The notes under the pieces are model-generated. The model worked only from the letters and a program-made list of their open reading frames with translations. It did not search any database and was not told the origin of the DNA. 64,000 bases of DNA, from NCBI GenBank assembly GCA_050008495.1, contig JBEKMN010000009.1, positions 1 to 64,000 of the forward strand. Direction: 5' to 3'. Shown one piece after another: positions 51,019 to 58,975 of this stretch (positions are counted from its first letter, which is position 1; each line of letters starts with the position of its first letter). A program made the position numbers and the translations under genes. This DNA comes from CAVROP01 sp050008495. Lineage in GTDB: Bacteria > Acidobacteriota > Terriglobia > UBA7540.

Positions 51019-51465
51019 ATGCTGAGGCTCGGGAAAAAGGCTGACTACGGTTTAATCGCTCTTCGGCATCTGGCCGCCCAACGGCTCCGCACGTCGTGCA
51101 GCGCGAAGGAGATCGCCCTGACTTACGGGATGCCGGCCGAACTCGTCGCTAAGGTCCTGCAGAGGTTGGCGAGAATCGGCCTGCTGGCATCTCAGCACGG
51201 CACTAACGGCGGCTACGCATTGGCGAGAAATCCCTCCCAAATCAATGCGTTCGAAGTCATACGAGCGCTCGAGGGGCCGCTGTTCATTACCTCGTGCGTA
51301 ACCGACCGCAGCGAGTGTCAGCAGATGACGAAGTGCACGGTCCGCGAGCCCTTGCGCAAGGTGAACGACGCCATCGCCACGGCGCTGCGCCAAGTGACCA
51401 TTGCTAGCCTCGTATCCGAGCCTGAGAGTTTGATTCAGATTCAGATGGAGGGCAAGCGGCGATGA
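51019..51465 (+). CDS. Rrf2-family iron-sulfur sensing regulator (IscR/SufR-like), first copy
   Basis: 148 aa. Winged helix from the start (LRLGKKADYGLIALRHLAAQ; MPAELVAKVLQRLARIGLL; wing GTNGGYALAR), then Cys93, Cys100 and Cys106 (SCVTDRSEC and KC) as in [2Fe-2S]-binding Rrf2 proteins. Its own promoter carries an IscR-like operator, so autorepression when the cluster is loaded, and derepression of the suf genes under iron or oxidative stress, is the expected circuit. Followed by sufB after 135 bp on the same strand. Confidence 0.92.
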   Translation: MLRLGKKADYGLIALRHLAAQRLRTSCSAKEIALTYGMPAELVAKVLQRLARIGLLASQHGTNGGYALARNPSQINAFEVIRALEGPLFITSCVTDRSECQQMTKCTVREPLRKVNDAIATALRQVTIASLVSEPESLIQIQMEGKRR

Positions 51466-51600
51466 AGGGAGAGGCGGAATCTTGACTATGGAGTACAGAT
51501 TTATTAGAATGACTTTGTTGGTTCTGGCGGCGCGAAAAATACCGGCGCGACGGCCCGACTCAAGTGCCGCCATCCAGGAGTGATCCCAAGAGGAGGTTTG

Positions 51601-53037
51601 ATGGCTACGCCGCAATCAGAAGTCGAAATTCTGGCCACCCAGGAATACAAATATGGATTCGTGACCGACATCGAACAGGAAACGGTGCCGCCGGGATTGA
51701 ATGAAGACGTCATCCGTCTTATATCGGCCAAGAAACAGGAACCCGAGTGGCTGCTGGAGTGGCGACTGAAGGCCTACCGCCACTGGCAGACGATGAAAGA
51801 GCCCACCTGGGCGAACGTGAAGTACGGTCCGATCGATTACCAGGCCATCCGCTACTTTGCCGCGCCGAAGAAGCAAGAAGTCAAAGGGGAAATCGACCCG
51901 GAGCTTTTGAAGACCTACGAAAAGCTCGGGATCCCGCTGAAGGAGCGAGAACTGCTTGCCGGAGTGGCGGTGGACGCGGTGTTTGACAGCGTCTCGGTGG
52001 CGACCACGTTCAAGGAGAAACTCGGCGAGTTGGGCATCATTTTCGGTTCCTTCTCGGATGCCGTGCGCGAGCACCCGGACCTGGTGCGCAAATATCTCGG
52101 CTCGGTGGTGCCCTACACGGACAACTTCTTCGCCACGCTTAATTCCGCGGTATTCAGCGACGGGTCGTTTGCGTATGTGCCGAAGGGCGTGCGCTGTCCG
52201 ATGGAGCTCTCCACCTACTTCCGCATCAACGCGCGGGACACGGGACAGTTCGAGCGCACCCTGATTGTTGCCGACGAAGGGGCCTACGTCAGCTACCTGG
52301 AGGGTTGTACGGCGCCCATGCGCGACGAGAATCAGCTTCACGCGGCCGTGGTCGAGCTTGTAGCGTTGGATAATGCTCAGATCAAGTATTCCACAGTTCA
52401 GAATTGGTATCCTGGTGACAAGGAGGGCAAGGGTGGGATTTACAACTTCGTCACCAAACGCGGCAAGTGCCAGGGCGTGAACTCGAAAATCTCCTGGACG
52501 CAGGTCGAAACCGGCTCGGCCATCACCTGGAAGTATCCGGGCTGCATCCTGCAAGGGAACAACTCGATCGGCGAGTTTTACTCGGTGGCGGTCACCAACA
52601 ACTATCAACAGGCCGATACGGGCACCAAGATGATTCACATCGGGAAGAACACCAAGAGCACCATCGTCTCGAAGGGCATCTCCGCCGGGCACGGGCAGAA
52701 CAGCTACCGCGGTCTGGTGAAAATCCTGGGCGGGGCCGCGGGAGCGCGCAACTACTCGCAGTGCGATTCCCTGCTGATCGGCGACAAGTGCGGCGCGCAC
52801 ACCTTCCCTTACCTGGAAGTCAAGAACTCCACCGCGCAGGTGGAGCACGAAGCCTCCACGTCCAAGATCGGGGAAGACCAGATTTTCTACTGCCGCCAGC
52901 GCGGTATGTCCACGGAAGACGCGGTGTCCATGATCGTGAATGGTTTTTGCAAACAGGTTTTCAAGGAATTGCCCATGGAGTTCGCCGTCGAAGCACAGAA
53001 GCTGCTGGGGGTGAGCCTTGAAGGGAGCGTTGGGTGA
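51601..53037 (+). CDS. sufB: Fe-S cluster assembly scaffold protein SufB
   Basis: Core scaffold of the SufBC2D complex on which [4Fe-4S] clusters form; receives sulfur from SufS/SufU. 478 aa. Family blocks: YKYGFVTDIEQETVPPGLNE near the N-terminus, VPYTDNFFATLNSAVFSDGS, YVPKGVRCPMELSTYFRIN, and the C-terminal RQRGMSTEDAVSMIVNGFC. Cys residues and the beta-helix core (ALDNAQIKYSTVQNWYPGD) are intact. ATG 51601 has AAGAGGAGG upstream; an ATG-like start seven codons earlier is excluded. Next in order should be sufC, but a DUF4258/DUF2283 pair intervenes. Confidence 0.97.
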   Translation: MATPQSEVEILATQEYKYGFVTDIEQETVPPGLNEDVIRLISAKKQEPEWLLEWRLKAYRHWQTMKEPTWANVKYGPIDYQAIRYFAAPKKQEVKGEIDPELLKTYEKLGIPLKERELLAGVAVDAVFDSVSVATTFKEKLGELGIIFGSFSDAVREHPDLVRKYLGSVVPYTDNFFATLNSAVFSDGSFAYVPKGVRCPMELSTYFRINARDTGQFERTLIVADEGAYVSYLEGCTAPMRDENQLHAAVVELVALDNAQIKYSTVQNWYPGDKEGKGGIYNFVTKRGKCQGVNSKISWTQVETGSAITWKYPGCILQGNNSIGEFYSVAVTNNYQQADTGTKMIHIGKNTKSTIVSKGISAGHGQNSYRGLVKILGGAAGARNYSQCDSLLIGDKCGAHTFPYLEVKNSTAQVEHEASTSKIGEDQIFYCRQRGMSTEDAVSMIVNGFCKQVFKELPMEFAVEAQKLLGVSLEGSVG

Positions 53038-53043
53038 TTCTGA

Positions 53044-53090
53044 ACGGTGAAGGATGAAGGTTAAAGGATAAAGGCTAAAGGGTAAGGCGG
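53044..53090. repeat. Heptamer tandem repeat (GAAGGAT/AAAGGCT type)
   Basis: Six imperfect units (GAAGGAT, GAAGGTT, AAAGGAT, AAAGGCT, AAAGGGT), period 7, between sufB and the DUF4258 gene. Confidence 0.75.
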
Positions 53091-53099
53091 TCGGGGCCA

Positions 53100-53345
53100 G
53101 TGAAAACGACACGGTACTTCGATGAGGTACGAAACAGGCCGGACCGCAAGATGATTCTGGATGAATGGATCGTAAGAGTGATTACAAACCCTGTGTCGGA
53201 AGTTGTACAGCGAGACGGCCGAATTCGCAGATGGGGGGTTGTCCCGGAAATGGGGAACAGGGTTCTCCGCGTAGTTCTACTGCCTGATGGAGAGACGATC
53301 CACAACGCTTTCTTTGATCGATCGTTCCTGAGGATGCGGATATGA
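53100..53345 (+). CDS. DUF4258-like small protein, putative toxin partner
   Basis: 81 aa, GTG start. Pattern TTRYFDEVRNRPDRKMILDE then RIRRWGVVPEMGNRVLRVVL and TIHNAFFDRSF resembles the RelE-like DUF4258 fold (small beta-rich domain with conserved His/Arg). It overlaps the DUF2283 gene by 4 bp (ATGA). This pairing recurs in bacteria and is considered toxin-antitoxin-like; activity has not been established to my knowledge. It lies inside the suf cluster between sufB and sufC. Confidence 0.7.
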   Translation: MKTTRYFDEVRNRPDRKMILDEWIVRVITNPVSEVVQRDGRIRRWGVVPEMGNRVLRVVLLPDGETIHNAFFDRSFLRMRI

Positions 53346-53554
53346 CGATTCAGTATTTCGAAGACACCGACACGCTCTGCGTAACGTTTAAGAGCTCCGA
53401 AGTTCGCGAGACCAAGGATTTGGATGAGAATACGCTCATCGAGTTTGATGGCCAGGGGAACCTCGTGAGCATGACGATCGAGCATGCGCGGGAGCGGGTG
53501 GATCTGGGCAGTTTTTCATTCCAGCCAGTTCTGGCTATGAAGCCGGTGGCTTAG
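53342..53554 (+). CDS. DUF2283 family protein, putative antitoxin partner
   Basis: 70 aa. DUF2283 features: IQYFEDTDTLCVTFKSSE, TKDLDENTLIEFDGQGNLVS, MTIEHARERVDL. Small beta-sheet protein; starts at an ATG overlapping the DUF4258 stop, so translation is coupled. The C-terminal tail (SFQPVLAMKPVA) is hydrophobic. Downstream comes a 68-bp repeat and a heptamer array before sufC. Confidence 0.8.
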   Translation: MTIQYFEDTDTLCVTFKSSEVRETKDLDENTLIEFDGQGNLVSMTIEHARERVDLGSFSFQPVLAMKPVA

Positions 53555-53564
53555 GGGACAGTAA

Positions 53565-53632
53565 CCCCTCACCCGTCCCGCGCCGGCTGATGAAAGCGCC
53601 GCCGCGCGACACCCTCTCCCCAAGGGAGAGGG
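53565..53632 (+). repeat. 68-bp repeat family, copy 1
   Basis: CCCCTCACCCGTCCCGCGCC ... GCCGGCTGATGAAAGCGCCG ... ACACCCTCTCCCCAAGGGAG. Contains two hairpins; nearly the same as 62657-62724. Confidence 0.8.
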
Positions 53633-53689
53633 CTGAGCTGGCAAAAAGGGGAGCGAGCGATATTCGGGGAAGAGGCAGAGAACAGGCAA

Positions 53690-53751
53690 TGGCGATTTTC
53701 GAATTTCGGCTTTCGATTTTCCAATTTCCAGTTTCCAATTTCCACTGAGGA
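53690..53751. repeat. Heptamer tandem repeat (TCCAATT/TCCAGTT type)
   Basis: TTTCGAATTTCGGCTTTCGA merging into TTCCAATTTCCAGTTTCCAA, period 7, ending about 6 bp before the sufC start. Related to 58965-59112. Confidence 0.75.
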
Positions 53752-53757
53752 GTGAGG

Positions 53758-54507
53758 ATGCTTCAAATCAAGAATCTGCAAGCCAGAGCGGAGGGGAAAG
53801 AGATCCTGCGCGGCATTAATCTGGAAGTGGGCACGGGCGAGATGCACGCCATCATGGGTCCCAACGGCAGCGGCAAGAGCACGCTGGCGCAGGTGCTGGC
53901 GGGGCATAGTGCTTACGAAGTGACGGGCGGCGAGGTGACGTACGAAGGAAAGGACTTGCTGGCGATGCCGCCGGAAGAGCGCGCGCGGGAAGGCGTTTTC
54001 CTAGCCTTCCAGTACCCGGTGGAGATACCCGGGGTCAGCAATACTTATTTCCTGCGCTCGGCGCTGAACGCGATCCGCAAACACCGCGGCGAGCCTGAAT
54101 ACGACGCCATGGACTTCCTCGCGCTGGTACGCGAGAAGATGAAGCTGCTGGAGATGGACGAAACGCTGATGACGCGTTCGGTCAACGAAGGCTTCTCGGG
54201 GGGCGAAAAGAAGCGCAACGAGATTTTCCAGATGGCGGTGCTCGAGCCCAAGCTGGGCATTCTCGACGAGACCGATTCCGGCCTCGACATTGACGCCCTC
54301 AAGATCGTTGCCAATGGCGTGAACCTGCTGCAGAGCAAGGAGCGAAGCATTATCGTGGTGACGCACTACCAACGCCTGCTGAATTACATTGTTCCCGACT
54401 TCGTGCACGTTCTGTATGACGGACGCATTGTGAAGTCGGGGACGAAGGAACTGGCCTTGGAACTCGAAGAGAAGGGTTACGGATGGTTGGAAGCATCTGC
54501 GGCTTAA
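53758..54507 (+). CDS. sufC: Fe-S cluster assembly ATPase SufC
   Basis: ABC-type ATPase that powers SufBC2D. 249 aa. Walker A GPNGSGKST (Lys40), Q-loop AFQYPVEIPGV, signature SGGEKKRNE, Walker B LGILDETDSGLDID, H-loop VTHYQR. The Walker B and D-loop reading DETDSGLDID is diagnostic of SufC. ATG 53758 has GAGGAG 7-12 bp upstream; a GTG two codons earlier is less likely. Confidence 0.97.
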   Translation: MLQIKNLQARAEGKEILRGINLEVGTGEMHAIMGPNGSGKSTLAQVLAGHSAYEVTGGEVTYEGKDLLAMPPEERAREGVFLAFQYPVEIPGVSNTYFLRSALNAIRKHRGEPEYDAMDFLALVREKMKLLEMDETLMTRSVNEGFSGGEKKRNEIFQMAVLEPKLGILDETDSGLDIDALKIVANGVNLLQSKERSIIVVTHYQRLLNYIVPDFVHVLYDGRIVKSGTKELALELEEKGYGWLEASAA

Positions 54508-54533
54508 GAAAAGCGGCCGTTGTCGGGATGCAA

Positions 54534-54596
54534 TTATGAATAGTGAATAGTGAATCGCTTTCAATTCACCATTCACTATTCACAATTTCCAGGCCT
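54534..54596. repeat. Facing heptamer arrays (GAATAGT and its complement)
   Basis: TGAATAGTGAATAGTGAATC and then TTCACCATTCACTATTCACA; the two are inverted and can pair. Same unit as 2486-2527. Confidence 0.75.
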
Positions 54597-54630
54597 TCAC
54601 CTGGGTAGAAAGAAAGGGAAATCTCCGCTG

Positions 54631-56049
54631 ATGATTGCCACAAGTGAAAAAGAAGGTCTTTACCTTTCAAGCTTCAGGGAACTCGAGGATCGCCTTGCCG
54701 CGAACTCGCCTTCCTGGCTGCATGAAATCCGCAGGGCGGCGATGGCAGGGTTCGCCGAGAAGGGATTTCCGACCACGCGGCAGGAAGAGTGGCGGAACAC
54801 CAACGTCGCTCCAATCGCGGCGGTGCCTTTTCAGCCCGCGACCACCCCCTTGTCCCCTCCTCAGCGAGGAGGGGAGTTGCGGATTCTCCAGCATCCCCTG
54901 GCCGACCTGGGATGCCCCAAGCTTGTCTTTATCAACGGGCGTTTTGCGAAGCAGCTTTCGACGTTGGAAGCGCTTCCCAAGGGAGTGCAGGCTGGAAGCC
55001 TGGCGGAAGGGCTGGCAAGCGACGCGAAGACGCTGGAGCGCCATCTGGCTCGTTACGCCGCGGATTACCGCGAGCACGCGTTTGTGGCGCTGAATACCGC
55101 CTTCATCGAGGACGGGGCGTTCATTGAGATTCCCAAAGGCGTGGTGCTCGAGAAACCCATCTACCTGCTTTACGTATCCGACCCGAGCGGGCTGCCCACC
55201 GTGTCCTACCCTCGCAATCTGATTGTTGCCGGGCGAGAAAGCCAGGCCACGATCATCGAGGCATACGTATGCAGTGGCACCGGCACTCTTGCCGGTGCGG
55301 ATGTGGACAGGGAGAAAGCGACAGGCAAGAGTGCCTGTCCCACAGAAGAGGTGTATTTCACCAACGCGGTAAGCGAAGTCGCGGTGGGTGAAGGCGCGGT
55401 GATCGCGTATCACCGCGTCCAGCAAGAGAACGAGAACGCGTTCCACTTCGGGCGACTGGTCTTCCACCAGGAGCGCTCGAGCAACGTCGCCACGCACTCC
55501 ATTGCGACGGGAGGGAGGCTGGTCCGCGAAGAAGTGAACGCGGTTCTGGACGGCGAAGGCGCGGAAGCCACGCTGGCGGGCATGTACGTCATCACCGGCC
55601 ATCAACACATCGATAACCAGACCACTCTCGACCATGCCCAGCCGCACTGTAGCAGCCGGGAAGTTTACAAGGGTGTTCTGGATGGCGAGTCCTCGGCGGT
55701 CTTCAACGGCAAGATCATCGTGCGCAAGGATGCGCAGAAAACCGACTCGAAACAGAGCAACAAGAACCTGCTGCTTTCAGAAAAAGCCGTCATTGACACC
55801 AAGCCGGCGCTGGAGATTTACGCGGACGACGTCAAATGCACGCACGGCGCCACGATTGGGCAGATCGATCCGGACGCGATTTTCTATTTGCGCTCCCGCG
55901 GGATCGGCCGGCAGGAAGCGCGCGACTTGCTGACTTATGCTTTTGCCAACGACATCCTGGGGCGGATCAAGTACGGGCCGCTGCGCGAGCGGCTCAGCGA
56001 AGGTTTGTTTGCTCGCCTGGCGAGCGGCCAGCGAGCCGAGGAGGCATGA
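54631..56049 (+). CDS. sufD: Fe-S cluster assembly protein SufD
   Basis: Partner of SufB in SufBC2D. 472 aa. SufD signatures: TRQEEWRNTNVAPIA near the start, EDGAFIEIPKGVVLEKPIYL, HYRVQ-like VIAYHRVQQENENAFHFGRL, and the C-terminal block KCTHGATIGQIDPDAIFYLR then SRGIGRQEARDLL. Start ATG 54631 gives the usual N-terminus; the frame extends 27 codons up through repeat sequence. A 70-bp paired-hairpin element is translated inside it (VCSGTGTLAGADVDREKATG then KSACPTEE) at 55274-55343, in a surface-loop position of the beta-helix. Ends overlapping sufS (ATGATG). Confidence 0.95.
   Translation: MIATSEKEGLYLSSFRELEDRLAANSPSWLHEIRRAAMAGFAEKGFPTTRQEEWRNTNVAPIAAVPFQPATTPLSPPQRGGELRILQHPLADLGCPKLVFINGRFAKQLSTLEALPKGVQAGSLAEGLASDAKTLERHLARYAADYREHAFVALNTAFIEDGAFIEIPKGVVLEKPIYLLYVSDPSGLPTVSYPRNLIVAGRESQATIIEAYVCSGTGTLAGADVDREKATGKSACPTEEVYFTNAVSEVAVGEGAVIAYHRVQQENENAFHFGRLVFHQERSSNVATHSIATGGRLVREEVNAVLDGEGAEATLAGMYVITGHQHIDNQTTLDHAQPHCSSREVYKGVLDGESSAVFNGKIIVRKDAQKTDSKQSNKNLLLSEKAVIDTKPALEIYADDVKCTHGATIGQIDPDAIFYLRSRGIGRQEARDLLTYAFANDILGRIKYGPLRERLSEGLFARLASGQRAEEA
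55274..55343 (+). repeat. In-frame paired-hairpin insertion in sufD
   Basis: Outer ends GTGGCACCGGCA and TGCCTGTCCCAC; internal hairpins GGCACCGGCACTCTTGCCGG and ACAGGCAAGAGTGCCTGT. The second hairpin is nearly the same as the right arms of the lhr elements, but read in another frame. Confidence 0.85.
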
Positions 56050-57320
56050 TGGCCACCACGCACGAATCGATCCTAGCACCTGCCCGCGAATCAATCGCTC
56101 GTGCCTTCGATGTGAGGCGGATCCGGGAGGACTTCCCGATCCTGAAGCAGAAAGTCCATGACAAGCCCCTGGTCTATCTCGACAACGCCGCCACCAGCCA
56201 GAAGCCCCAAAAGGTCATCGACGCGATACTGCGGTTCTACGAGCAAGACTGCGCCAACGTTCATCGCGGCGTTCACCTGCTCAGCGAGCGCGCCTCGTTC
56301 GTCTATGAAAAAACGCGGACGACCGTTCAGCAATTCCTGAACGCTTCCAACTTGCAGGAAATCGTCTACGTGCGCGGGGCCACCGAAGCCATCAACCTGG
56401 TGGCGCAGACTTACGGAAGGCGGAATGTCCAGGCCGGCGACGAAGTTCTGATCACCGCCATGGAGCATCACTCGAACATTGTGCCCTGGCAGATGCTGTG
56501 CGAGGAGAAAGGGGCCAGGCTACAGGTGGGGCCGGTCAACGACCGGGGCGAACTGATTCTGGAGGAATTCGAGAAGCTCTTGAACGACCGCACCCGCCTG
56601 GTGGCTGTGGCGCACGTTTCGAACGCCCTCGGCACCATCAATCCGGTTCGCCAGATCGTCGAGATGGCGCACGCGAGGGGTGTTCCAGTGCTCGTGGATG
56701 GCGCGCAAGCCGTGCCGCACATGAAGGTGGATGTGCAGGAATTGGGCTGCGATTTTTACACCTTTTCGGGCCACAAAGTTTTTGGACCGACGGGAATCGG
56801 CGTGCTCTATGGCAAGTTCGAACTTCTCGAGGCCATGCCTCCTTTTCAGGGCGGCGGCGACATGATCAGCTACGTGTCTTTTGAGAAGACCCTGTATAAC
56901 GCCGTTCCCTACAAGTTCGAAGCGGGAACGCCCGATATTGCCGGGGTCTACGGCCTGAAGGCCGCCCTTGAGTACGTCAATCGCGTGGGCATCGCAAATA
57001 TCGCATCCTACGAACATGCCTTGCTGTCTTACGCCACGGAAGCCATTCAACAGATCCCGGGCGTGCGGATTATCGGCACGGCGCGCGAGAAGGCCGGAGT
57101 CATTTCATTCGTTCTGGACGGTATACATGCCCACGACGTTGGGACTATACTGGACCACGAGGGTATTGCGGTTCGCACCGGCCACCACTGCGCTCAACCG
57201 GTCATGGACCGCTTTGGCGTGCCGGCCACCGTGCGCGCTTCGCTGGCATTTTATAACACCAAGCAGGAGATCAATGCCCTGGCCGCAGGCATCCAAAGAG
57301 TGAAGACGGTGCTGGGGTAG
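56049..57320 (+). CDS. sufS: Cysteine desulfurase SufS (class II)
   Basis: PLP enzyme that moves sulfur from L-cysteine to SufU or SufBCD. 423 aa. N-terminus IREDFPILKQKVHDKPLVYL; PLP lysine in FSGHKVFGPTGIGVLYG; catalytic Cys in RTGHHCAQP near the C-terminus; QAVPHMKVDVQELGCDF. Two ATGs (56046 and 56049) overlap the sufD stop; 56049 has the better spacing to GAGGAGG. Longer N-terminus (about 25 residues before the conserved start) than most SufS. Confidence 0.96.
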   Translation: MATTHESILAPARESIARAFDVRRIREDFPILKQKVHDKPLVYLDNAATSQKPQKVIDAILRFYEQDCANVHRGVHLLSERASFVYEKTRTTVQQFLNASNLQEIVYVRGATEAINLVAQTYGRRNVQAGDEVLITAMEHHSNIVPWQMLCEEKGARLQVGPVNDRGELILEEFEKLLNDRTRLVAVAHVSNALGTINPVRQIVEMAHARGVPVLVDGAQAVPHMKVDVQELGCDFYTFSGHKVFGPTGIGVLYGKFELLEAMPPFQGGGDMISYVSFEKTLYNAVPYKFEAGTPDIAGVYGLKAALEYVNRVGIANIASYEHALLSYATEAIQQIPGVRIIGTAREKAGVISFVLDGIHAHDVGTILDHEGIAVRTGHHCAQPVMDRFGVPATVRASLAFYNTKQEINALAAGIQRVKTVLG

Positions 57321-57401
57321 GCGGTGGAAGAAAGCAATGGCATGTGATTCTGTGGGGGCAGGGGTGGTGGGCCCTTCCATAGAAATGAAAGTCGGCATTC
57401 G

Positions 57402-57471
57402 TCACCCCCGCGGAAGCGGGGGTCCATTTTCAGTCTAGTGACGGATGGATTCCCGGTTTCGCGGGAATGAC
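57402..57471. repeat. Inverted-repeat pair (CCCCCGCGGAAGCGGGGG / CCCGGTTTCGCGGGAA)
   Basis: Same two palindromic units as at 11379-11452, in the opposite order. Followed by a heptamer array TGACTCTCGACTCTGGACTT (57535-57556) reaching the sufU start. Confidence 0.75.
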
Positions 57472-57560
57472 GCGAGTGGGGCGACGTTCAAGAGTATGGT
57501 GGCGTAAAGCCAGCGTTCCGCGTGAGCCCTCACTCTTGACTCTCGACTCTGGACTTGTTT

Positions 57561-58013
57561 ATGGCAGATCTTGAAGGCCTTTATCAGGAAGTCATACTTG
57601 ACCACAGCAGGCGGCCGCGCAACTGTCATTGCATGAAGGACGCCGACCGCCACGCGGACGGATACAATCCTCTTTGCGGCGACAAGTTTACGGTCTATCT
57701 GAAGCTCCAGGACGACCGGATCGCCGACATCAGCTTCGAGGGCACCGGTTGCGCCATTTCCACGGCCTCGGCTTCGATCTTGACGGAGATTTTGAAGGGG
57801 AAGACTCGCGCTCAAGCGGACGCGCTGTTCGAAACCTTTCACGACTTGGTCACCGGAAAAACCCATGCGGAGGGTGAGACTCCCGCCCTGGGGAAGCTGG
57901 CGGCTTTCTCCGGAGTCTGTGAGTTTCCCGTCCGCGTCAAGTGCGCTACCTTGGTTTGGCACACGCTCCGCAGCGCGCTGAACGGAGAATCGAAACCGGC
58001 CACCACGGAGTGA
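57561..58013 (+). CDS. sufU: Sulfur transfer/scaffold protein SufU
   Basis: Zinc-bound sulfur relay from SufS to SufBCD. 150 aa, IscU fold with SufU insert. Zinc ligands: Cys39 and Asp41 (NPLCGDKF), Cys64 (GTGCAIS), Cys128 (RVKCATLVW). The insertion between 78 and 125, longer than in IscU, identifies SufU. ATG 57561; a TTG two codons earlier is less likely. Repeats, not a ribosome site, precede it, so initiation efficiency may be low. Confidence 0.95.
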   Translation: MADLEGLYQEVILDHSRRPRNCHCMKDADRHADGYNPLCGDKFTVYLKLQDDRIADISFEGTGCAISTASASILTEILKGKTRAQADALFETFHDLVTGKTHAEGETPALGKLAAFSGVCEFPVRVKCATLVWHTLRSALNGESKPATTE

Positions 58014-58021
58014 CTTGAATT

Positions 58022-58360
58022 ATGGAAGAGCAAACCCCTCTGACGATCTCGCAGGCTATCGCCCTTCAAGACAAGATGATTGAGACATTGCGCACCTGCT
58101 ACGATCCTGAGATTCCGGTGAATATCTACGACCTCGGCCTGATTTACGAGGCCAAGGTCGATACTTCCGGCCATGCGATAGTGAAGATGACCTTGACCGC
58201 TCCGGGCTGCCCTGCGGCGGGCTCGCTGCCGGGAGAAGTGGAAGACAAGATCACCGTCCTTTCCGGCGTTCAGAGCGTTAAAGTCGACGTGGTGTGGGAG
58301 CCGCCCTGGAATAAAGATATGATGTCGGAAGCCGCCAAGCTGCAGTTGGGGTTCTTCTGA
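58022..58360 (+). CDS. sufT: MIP18/DUF59-family Fe-S maturation protein (SufT-like)
   Basis: Auxiliary factor for [4Fe-4S] insertion into targets. 112 aa, DUF59 core: RTCYDPEIPVNIYDLGLIYE and MTLTAPGCPAAGSLPGEVED, with Cys in APGCP that is essential in relatives. No His-rich domain, so it is the short type found inside SUF operons. Follows sufU by 8 bp, co-transcribed. Confidence 0.92.
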   Translation: MEEQTPLTISQAIALQDKMIETLRTCYDPEIPVNIYDLGLIYEAKVDTSGHAIVKMTLTAPGCPAAGSLPGEVEDKITVLSGVQSVKVDVVWEPPWNKDMMSEAAKLQLGFF

Positions 58361-58362
58361 CG

Positions 58363-58474
58363 GGTAGCGCAGAGGTATCCGTCAGCCGACGGATTCCTCT
58401 GCGGTTCTTCTGCGGGCATCATATCCCAACAAGTGCCGCAGAGGAGGGCAAAATGCGCCCACCTCTGCGCTACC
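58363..58474. repeat. Paired-hairpin element with GGTAGCGCAGAGGT ends
   Basis: Perfect 14-bp inverted ends GGTAGCGCAGAGGT (58363-58376) and ACCTCTGCGCTACC (58461-58474) enclose inner arms ATCCGTCAGCCGACGGAT and CCTCTGCGG/CCGCAGAGG. It fills the gap from sufT to the second rrf2 gene. Confidence 0.85.
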
Positions 58475-58492
58475 GACTCAGCGGGTTTGATC

Positions 58493-58975
58493 GTGAAACT
58501 CTCCTATCAGGAAGAATACGGTTTGCGCTGCCTGCTGCGTGTGGCCACGCTGAGCGATCCCGGCCATTTAACCATCCATGAAATCAGCGAAGATGAAGGG
58601 CTGTCAGTTTCATACGTGGCCAAGCTGATGCGGATCCTGCGCCAGAACGGCTTCGTGCGAAGCGTTCGAGGACAAGTGGGGGGCTACGCGCTGGCGCGGC
58701 CGGCCGAGAAAATAATCGTCGGCGAGGTCCTCGCCGCGCTGGGAGGGAGATTGTTTGACCCGCGATTCTGCATCGAACACTCGGGGTTGGAAGTGTCGTG
58801 CAAGAAACTGCGAGAGTGTTCGATCCGAACACTCTGGCGCACCTTGCAAGTGCTGGTCGATCAGGTTTTGAGCAAGGTAACCCTGGCCGACCTTGTCGAG
58901 AACAGTGAGTCCGAGATGGCTTCACATGTCAGCACGCTGGTGCAACTGGGGACGGCATTGGAGATTAGAAAGTAG
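58493..58975 (+). CDS. Rrf2-family iron-sulfur sensing regulator, second copy
   Basis: 160 aa from GTG 58493 (KLSYQEEYGLRCLLRVATL is the normal family start). Winged helix with LSVSYVAKLMRILRQNGFV and wing GQVGGYALAR; Cys93, Cys103, Cys109 (RFCIEHSGLEVSCKKLREC) as possible cluster ligands with longer first spacing than in the upstream paralogue. It diverges clearly from copy 1, so the two may sense different states. No good ribosome site; lies within the suf transcript or has its own promoter inside the repeat. ygfZ follows. Confidence 0.88.
   Translation: MKLSYQEEYGLRCLLRVATLSDPGHLTIHEISEDEGLSVSYVAKLMRILRQNGFVRSVRGQVGGYALARPAEKIIVGEVLAALGGRLFDPRFCIEHSGLEVSCKKLRECSIRTLWRTLQVLVDQVLSKVTLADLVENSESEMASHVSTLVQLGTALEIRK

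Noticed and set aside
51616..53112. 498-codon open frame antisense to sufB
   Set aside because: Exact mirror of a certain gene; residue composition (His/Arg/Val-rich, no motifs) is that of a GC-rich antisense shadow.
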